DNA from: Luteipulveratus mongoliensis
Lineage (GTDB): Bacteria > Actinomycetota > Actinomycetes > Actinomycetales > Dermatophilaceae
Assembly (NCBI RefSeq): GCF_001190945.1
Contig: NZ_CP011112.1
Span: 1,612,001-1,676,000, forward strand
Direction: 5' to 3'
DNA length: 64,000 nt
The position numbers and the translations under genes were made by a program. Below, piece after piece: positions 59,534 through 64,000 of this stretch. The first letter of the stretch is position 1; every line of letters begins with the position of its first letter. Under the pieces are notes generated by a model. It was given only the letters and a program-made list of their open reading frames with translations, was not told the DNA's origin and ran no database searches.

Positions 59534-59860
59534 TCAGATCGGGGTGAACGTCCGGCGTACGTCGCTCTCGGTCGTTCGATAGACCGTCGCGGCGCTGCCG
59601 AGCGCTCGACTGATGCGCCCCAGGCTCTCGGCGACATTGCGCTGCTGTCGCTGCCAGTCGCTGTGCAAGGCGGTGTACTGGTTGGCCGCCGTGCCCTTCC
59701 ACTGCCCCTGCAGTGTGCTCAGCTTGCGGTTGATCGCGCCCATCTGCCGCTGGATGTCGCCGGCCACGGTGCCGAGATCGGTGCCGTGGCCGGAGATCGC
59801 GTCGGCGTCGACGGTGTAGCCGCCGCCTCCGCCCCCGCCGCTGCCGCCCTTGGGTTCCAT
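59534..59860 (-). CDS. WXG100-family (ESAT-6-like) protein
   Basis: A 108-residue protein starting MEPKGGSGGGGGGGYTVDAD. A Gly-rich start, then two helices around QWKGTA, the WxG turn; LHSDWQRQQRNVAESLGRI is the second helix. Type VII secretion substrates look like this, but no EccC-type ATPase or partner is nearby, so it is an orphan. Confidence 0.85.
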   Translation of the reverse strand: MEPKGGSGGGGGGGYTVDADAISGHGTDLGTVAGDIQRQMGAINRKLSTLQGQWKGTAANQYTALHSDWQRQQRNVAESLGRISRALGSAATVYRTTESDVRRTFTPI

Positions 59861-60079
59861 GAGCCCTCCTTGGTCTCGGTCCTGCCGTGGGTCGGCGAGG
59901 ACGATGGGCGGCACGCTACGCAGGTCGGCGACATCGGCCGGCGAGTTATCCACAGCCGTGGCAGGACAAAGGTCACTGTGCCCAGGGGACATGCGTGTCT
60001 ACTCATTGGCCGTGGCCTCGGCCTACGTTTGCGAGCAGGCACCCGGGCTTCGGGAGCCGACGGAGGGAGAGGAGATGCA

Positions 60080-61249
60080 GTGGGCATCGGCTACCTGATC
60101 ACCACGCTGCTCAGCACTTTCCTCACCGCAGCGGCCGTCGCGCCGGTGCGCCGGACGTGGGCTCTCGGCCAGCTCAGCTGGCGGCTCGGCATGCAAGTCA
60201 ACGAGCTCCCCTTCTTGCTCGGCGTGTGGGTGCTCCTGTCGACCGGCCTCGCCCAGGCCGAGGGCGATGTCCGTACGCCGATCGGCGCAGTCGGCCTGGT
60301 GCTCGCTGCCCTCACGCTCGTCGGGCTCTGCATCGTCGTACGCCGTTCGCTGGCTGCCGCACCGGCGGTCGCCGAGGCCCTTCGGGTCGGCCTCGGTGAG
60401 GACGCCCGATCGCGTGGCCGGCGGTCCTGGGCGCCAATTCTCTTGGCACCATTGCCTTTCCGGCCGCGCAGCGTCAGCATCCGACGCGATATCTCGTATG
60501 ACGCCGAGCACCCTGAGAACGTCCTCGACATCTACTCGTCCCGCACGCCCGTCAGCGGAACACCGACGCTCGTCTACTTCCACGGGGGTGGCTACCTGAG
60601 CGGTCGCAAGAGCCGTGAGGCACGACCGCTGCTCACTCGTCTCGCGGGCCAGGGGTGGGTCTGCGCCACTGTCGACTACCGACTCAGCAGGACCGCGCCC
60701 TATCCCGCAGCGCTCGTGGACGCCAAGCGAGCGGTGGCCTGGATGCGAGAGCACGCGTCGACGTACGGCATCGATCCTGGGACGGTCTTCGTCGCAGGGA
60801 GCTCAGCGGGCGCCCACCTCGCGGCGATGGTGGCGCTGAGTCCCGGTGCGGCCGACCTCCAGCCCGGGTTCGAGACGGCGGACACCCAGGTCGCGGGCGC
60901 TATCTGCCTGTACGGCTTCTACGACACCCCGACCTGGATCGATCGGGAGCCGGGAGCGCCGTCGTCGCCCCTCGAGCTCGTCTCCGTGTCAGCGCCGCCC
61001 TTCTTCGTCGCTCACGGTGACCGGGACTCCTTCGTTCCGGTGGAGGACGCCCGTGAGTTCGTTCGGTGTCTGCGAGCGGTCTCCAGCAGCCCAGTCGTCT
61101 ATGCCGAGCTGCCGGGAGGTCAGCACACCTTCGACCTCTACCACTCGCTCCGTCTCGAGGCCGCCGTCGACGGGGCTGAAGCCTTCACTAGCTGGGTCCG
61201 GGACCGGTCAGGGGAGATCCGGAGTGCGGCCGACAGGGGCCTGGCATAG
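60080..61249 (+). CDS. Membrane-anchored alpha/beta hydrolase (HSL-like esterase)
   Basis: A 389-residue protein from the GTG at 60080 with a GAGAGGAG site. Two or three N-terminal transmembrane segments (GYLITTLLSTFLTAAAV, LPFLLGVWVLLSTGLA, GAVGLVLAALTLVGL), then the esterase domain: oxyanion HGGGY, nucleophile GSSAGAHLA, acid DRDSFVP and His in GGQHTFD. Resembles actinobacterial lipid esterases acting at the membrane. Confidence 0.88.
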   Translation: MGIGYLITTLLSTFLTAAAVAPVRRTWALGQLSWRLGMQVNELPFLLGVWVLLSTGLAQAEGDVRTPIGAVGLVLAALTLVGLCIVVRRSLAAAPAVAEALRVGLGEDARSRGRRSWAPILLAPLPFRPRSVSIRRDISYDAEHPENVLDIYSSRTPVSGTPTLVYFHGGGYLSGRKSREARPLLTRLAGQGWVCATVDYRLSRTAPYPAALVDAKRAVAWMREHASTYGIDPGTVFVAGSSAGAHLAAMVALSPGAADLQPGFETADTQVAGAICLYGFYDTPTWIDREPGAPSSPLELVSVSAPPFFVAHGDRDSFVPVEDAREFVRCLRAVSSSPVVYAELPGGQHTFDLYHSLRLEAAVDGAEAFTSWVRDRSGEIRSAADRGLA

Positions 61250-61259
61250 CGTCGTGGTC

Positions 61260-62015
61260 ATGACGACATCGGTGGCTGCGCGCGCGATCGGGCTCACCAA
61301 GGCTTACGGCGAGGGCGAGGCCCGCGTGCTCGCCCTGGACTCGGTCACGGTGGACCTGCAGGCGCACCAGTTCACCGCGATCATGGGGCCGTCCGGATCG
61401 GGCAAGTCGACCCTGATGCACTGCCTGGCAGCCCTCGACACCCCGACCTCCGGGCGGGTCTTCCTGGGGGACTCCAACCTCGGCAGGCTGAATGACAAGA
61501 AGCTCACGCAGCTGCGGCGCGACCGGGTCGGATTCGTCTTTCAGTCGTTCAACCTGGTCCCGACCCTGACCGCGCAGGAGAACATCTTGCTGCCCCTCGC
61601 GATCGCCGGGCGCGACCCTGAGCCGGGCTGGTTCGACGAGGTCATCGACACGGTCGGTCTGCGGTCGCGGCTGCAGCACCGCCCCAGCGAGCTCTCCGGT
61701 GGACAGCAGCAGCGGGTGGCCTGCGCGCGGGCTCTCGTCAGCCGTCCCGAGGTGATCTTTGCGGACGAGCCGACCGGCAACCTCGACTCCACGTCCGGCT
61801 CGGAGATCCTGCGGTTCCTGCGCCACAGCGTCGATGCGCTCGGGCAGACGATCGTGATGGTGACGCATGACCCGGTGGCGGCCGGTCACACGGACCGCAT
61901 CGTCTTCCTCGCCGACGGCCGCGTGGTCGACGAGATGCACGAGCCCACGGCCGAGCGCGTTCTCGATCGGATGCGCGACCTGTCGACCGACCCGCGCGCT
62001 CTCGGCTCGGCCTGA
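61260..62015 (+). CDS. MacB-type ABC exporter ATPase
   Basis: A 251-residue ATPase (MTTSVAARAIGLTKAYG). Walker A GPSGSGKST, signature LSGGQQQRVACARAL, Walker B VIFADEPTGNLD and His in VTHDPVAAG. Loop FQSFNLVPTLTAQEN marks the LolD/MacB type that works with FtsX-like permeases. Next gene starts three bases after its stop. Confidence 0.94.
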   Translation: MTTSVAARAIGLTKAYGEGEARVLALDSVTVDLQAHQFTAIMGPSGSGKSTLMHCLAALDTPTSGRVFLGDSNLGRLNDKKLTQLRRDRVGFVFQSFNLVPTLTAQENILLPLAIAGRDPEPGWFDEVIDTVGLRSRLQHRPSELSGGQQQRVACARALVSRPEVIFADEPTGNLDSTSGSEILRFLRHSVDALGQTIVMVTHDPVAAGHTDRIVFLADGRVVDEMHEPTAERVLDRMRDLSTDPRALGSA

Positions 62016-62018
62016 GTC

Positions 62019-64000
62019 ATGCTGCGCGCGTCGTGGAAGTCGTTGTGGGCCAGGAAGGTTCGCCTCCTGATGAGCACGTTCGCGATCGTGCTCGGGGTCG
62101 CCTTCGTCGCCGGCTCGCTGGTCTTCACCGCGACTCTCGACCGAGCCTTCACGAGCATCATGAACGGCACGGTCGGCGACGTGATGGTTCGTCCGGCGGG
62201 CCAGAAAGCGAACGACTCCTTCGCCCAGACCCGCACGGTGCCCGCGTCCGTGGTGGCGAAGGTGCGCAAGGTGCCAGGTGTCGCGCGGGCGGAAGGCGAC
62301 GTGACGTCGTACTCCACGTTCGTGGTCGGCAAGAACGGCAAGATCGTCGGCGGCCAAGGTGCGCCGGGGATCGCGGTGAGCTTTCATGATGCGCCGGCCG
62401 GTCACGACACACCGGGGCTAACGGTGCGCGAGGGTCGGGCACCGACCCGAGCCGGCGAGCTCGCCCTCGACCCGGCCACTGCACGGCGCGCGGGCTACCA
62501 CGTCGGGGACACGGTCAATGTGGTCACCAGCGGCGAGAAGCCAAGGGTGACAGGCAAGCTCGTCGGGCTGGCGTCCTACAGCGCGGGGAGCATGGTGGGC
62601 GCGAGCCTCGTCGTCATGGACTCGGCCTCGGCGCAGGATCTCTACGCCGGTGGTCGTGACGTGTTCACCGATGTCTGGGTCACGGCCGAGCCAGGGCACG
62701 ATCAGGCAGCGCTCCGTGATGCCGTGGCCAAGGTGCTCCCGGCTGGGTCCGAGGCGGTCACCGGCGACCAGGCCGCCAAGGAGGCCGGCGACGACATCAA
62801 GAAGGCGCTCGGCTTCATCAGCACCTTCCTGCTCATCTTCGCCGGCGTCGCGCTCGTGGTCGGGTCGTTCCTGATCGTCAACACGTTCTCGATCCTGGTC
62901 GCGCAGCGCAGTCGCGAGCTGGCTCTCCTGCGTGCTCTCGGAGCGTCTCGCCGACAGGTGACCCGGTCCGTCCTGTTCGAGGCGGTGGTGGTCGGATTCG
63001 TCGGCAGCACAGTCGGTCTCGGCCTCGGATTCGTGCTGGCCATGGGCATCAAGGCGCTGTTCGCCAACCTGGGTCTGGATCTCAGCGGAACCCCGCTGGA
63101 GTTCACCCCGAGAGCGGTCGTCGCGGCGTACGTCGTCGGCATGGTCGTGACCGCAGTCGCCGCCTATCTGCCGGCTAGGCGTGCGGCGCACATCGCTCCG
63201 GTCGCCGCGCTGCGCGACGAAGTCGCCCTGCCGGAGGGCACCGTCGTACGTCGAGCGCTGGCCGGCGCGCTCATGGCGCTCGCCGGAGCCGGTGCTCTGG
63301 TCTGGGTGCTGGCGGGAGACCGTGACCGGGAGACGATCTGGCTGGGCGGCGGGCTGCTCGCGGTGATCCTGGGCGCCGTCCTGATGAGTCCCGTCATCGG
63401 CCGGCCACTGATCCGGACGATCGGCGCGGTCTATCGCAAGCTCTTCGGAGCGGTCGGGACGCTGGCCGAGCAGAACTCGTTGCGCAACCCACGGCGTACG
63501 GCCGCCACAGCGTCCGCGCTGATGATCGGCCTGACGCTCGTGGTGATGATGTCGGTCTTCGGGGCGTCGGCCAACAAGAGCGTGGACGCTCTCATCAGCA
63601 AGAACTTCACCGGTGACTATGTCGTGTCGGGGACGTTCGGGACGCCGTTCTCGCCGCAGGTGGTCGACCAGGTCAAGCGGGTCCCGGGCGTTGATGCCGT
63701 TGCGCGCACGAGGTTCACGCAGGCCGAGATCGGTTCGGAGAGAACGGGTCTCGGCGCTGTCGACCCCAAGCCACTGGCTCAAGTCGCTCGTCTCCAGGTG
63801 CAGCAGGGTTCGCTCGACCAGCTCGTCGGGAAGTCGGTCTTCGTGACCGACAAGGCGGCGAAGGACAAGGGCTACCGCGTCGGCGATCAGCTGGACGTCA
63901 AGCTCGGGGGAGTGACCACCTCGATGCAGGTCGTCGCAGTGGTCAAGGCGATGCCGGCGCTGCTCGACGTCACGACCTCGATCCAGGGCTTCGAGGCGGC
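62019..64000 (+). CDS. FtsX-type ABC exporter permease (partial at right edge)
   Basis: Starts MLRASWKSLWARKVRLLMS and is open to the window end (660 codons read). First span VLGVAFVAGSLVFTATL, then a large extracytoplasmic domain (about residues 45-260), FtsX core spans (FISTFLLIFAGVALVVGSFL, VVVGFVGSTVGLGLGFVLAM) and a second half after LAEQNSLRNPRRTAATASAL. Two repeats suggest an 8-span MacB/FtsX duplicate. Partner of the ATPase, for export of a lipid, peptide or antibiotic. Its end is not in view. Confidence 0.93.
   Translation, partial: MLRASWKSLWARKVRLLMSTFAIVLGVAFVAGSLVFTATLDRAFTSIMNGTVGDVMVRPAGQKANDSFAQTRTVPASVVAKVRKVPGVARAEGDVTSYSTFVVGKNGKIVGGQGAPGIAVSFHDAPAGHDTPGLTVREGRAPTRAGELALDPATARRAGYHVGDTVNVVTSGEKPRVTGKLVGLASYSAGSMVGASLVVMDSASAQDLYAGGRDVFTDVWVTAEPGHDQAALRDAVAKVLPAGSEAVTGDQAAKEAGDDIKKALGFISTFLLIFAGVALVVGSFLIVNTFSILVAQRSRELALLRALGASRRQVTRSVLFEAVVVGFVGSTVGLGLGFVLAMGIKALFANLGLDLSGTPLEFTPRAVVAAYVVGMVVTAVAAYLPARRAAHIAPVAALRDEVALPEGTVVRRALAGALMALAGAGALVWVLAGDRDRETIWLGGGLLAVILGAVLMSPVIGRPLIRTIGAVYRKLFGAVGTLAEQNSLRNPRRTAATASALMIGLTLVVMMSVFGASANKSVDALISKNFTGDYVVSGTFGTPFSPQVVDQVKRVPGVDAVARTRFTQAEIGSERTGLGAVDPKPLAQVARLQVQQGSLDQLVGKSVFVTDKAAKDKGYRVGDQLDVKLGGVTTSMQVVAVVKAMPALLDVTTSIQGFEA

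Overview
The window is high-GC DNA (GC-rich third codon positions, many GTG starts, weak -10/-35 signals) from an actinobacterium. Several gene families point to Actinomycetota: a DUF222/HNH nuclease, DUF3263, DUF6421, a TIGR03086 protein, an HTTM protein, and a lone GroEL behind two CIRCE elements. A Micrococcales host is my guess, partly from the CTGGTCGAGTAG-type palindromic repeat; I cannot prove it.

Positions 1 to about 18,670 are the right end of an integrated temperate phage. The layout is: integrase at the right edge; a tRNA-Thr(TGT) 3' half as the attachment-site remnant (18623-18672); a regulatory region with a forward repressor and a divergent Cro-like gene around three related palindromic operators; and then a leftward early operon of about 37 mostly tiny genes, usually joined by 4-base ATGA/GTGA overlaps. 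The recognisable early functions are a C5 cytosine methyltransferase, a YqaJ-type exonuclease with an unidentified partner, an HNH protein, a replication-initiator-like protein, a MerR-like regulator and a Holliday-junction-resolvase-type nuclease. No capsid, tail or lysis genes are seen; they would lie left of position 1. Three pieces of regulatory architecture stand out. Iteron-like repeats lie inside the initiator-like gene. An rRNA-type boxA sequence lies just after the Cro-like operon. Five long-stem hairpins follow in two leaders.

From 18,690 onward is ordinary chromosome. 18.7-25.6 kb: a membrane protein, a virginiamycin-B-lyase-like propeller, a fatty-acid-oxidation pair (SDR and acyl-CoA dehydrogenase), a DUF6421 protein, and an SDR whose N-terminus is made of an in-frame palindromic repeat. 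25.6-31.9 kb: DinB protein, threonine aldolase, polysaccharide deacetylase, oxidoreductase, a two-gene HTTM unit, a PH-domain protein and a SIS-domain sugar isomerase. 31.9-36.1 kb: an acetyl-xylan-esterase remnant, an iron alcohol dehydrogenase and a molybdate transporter (modABC). 36.3-45.0 kb: DUF222/HNH nuclease, SGNH hydrolase, uracil-DNA glycosylase, a PLP decarboxylase, a YCII protein, a binding lipoprotein, and an HxlR regulator divergent from a frameshifted drug-efflux pump. 45-51.6 kb: DUF3263, GroEL, Kup and a universal stress protein. 51.7-54.2 kb: a tightly coupled SDR / ACC-synthase-like aminotransferase / GNAT operon. 54.2-59.5 kb: an alpha/beta hydrolase, MarR- and PadR-regulated genes and dienoyl-CoA reductase. 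59.5-64 kb: an orphan WXG100 protein, a membrane esterase, and an ABC exporter whose permease runs off the right edge.

The most promising leads are (i) the SDR/ACC-synthase-like/GNAT operon, whose SDR has Asp in place of the catalytic Tyr; (ii) the phage boxA plus hairpin series, which looks like an antitermination circuit; (iii) the iterons inside the replication gene. All assignments are by eye from motifs; no database search was possible.
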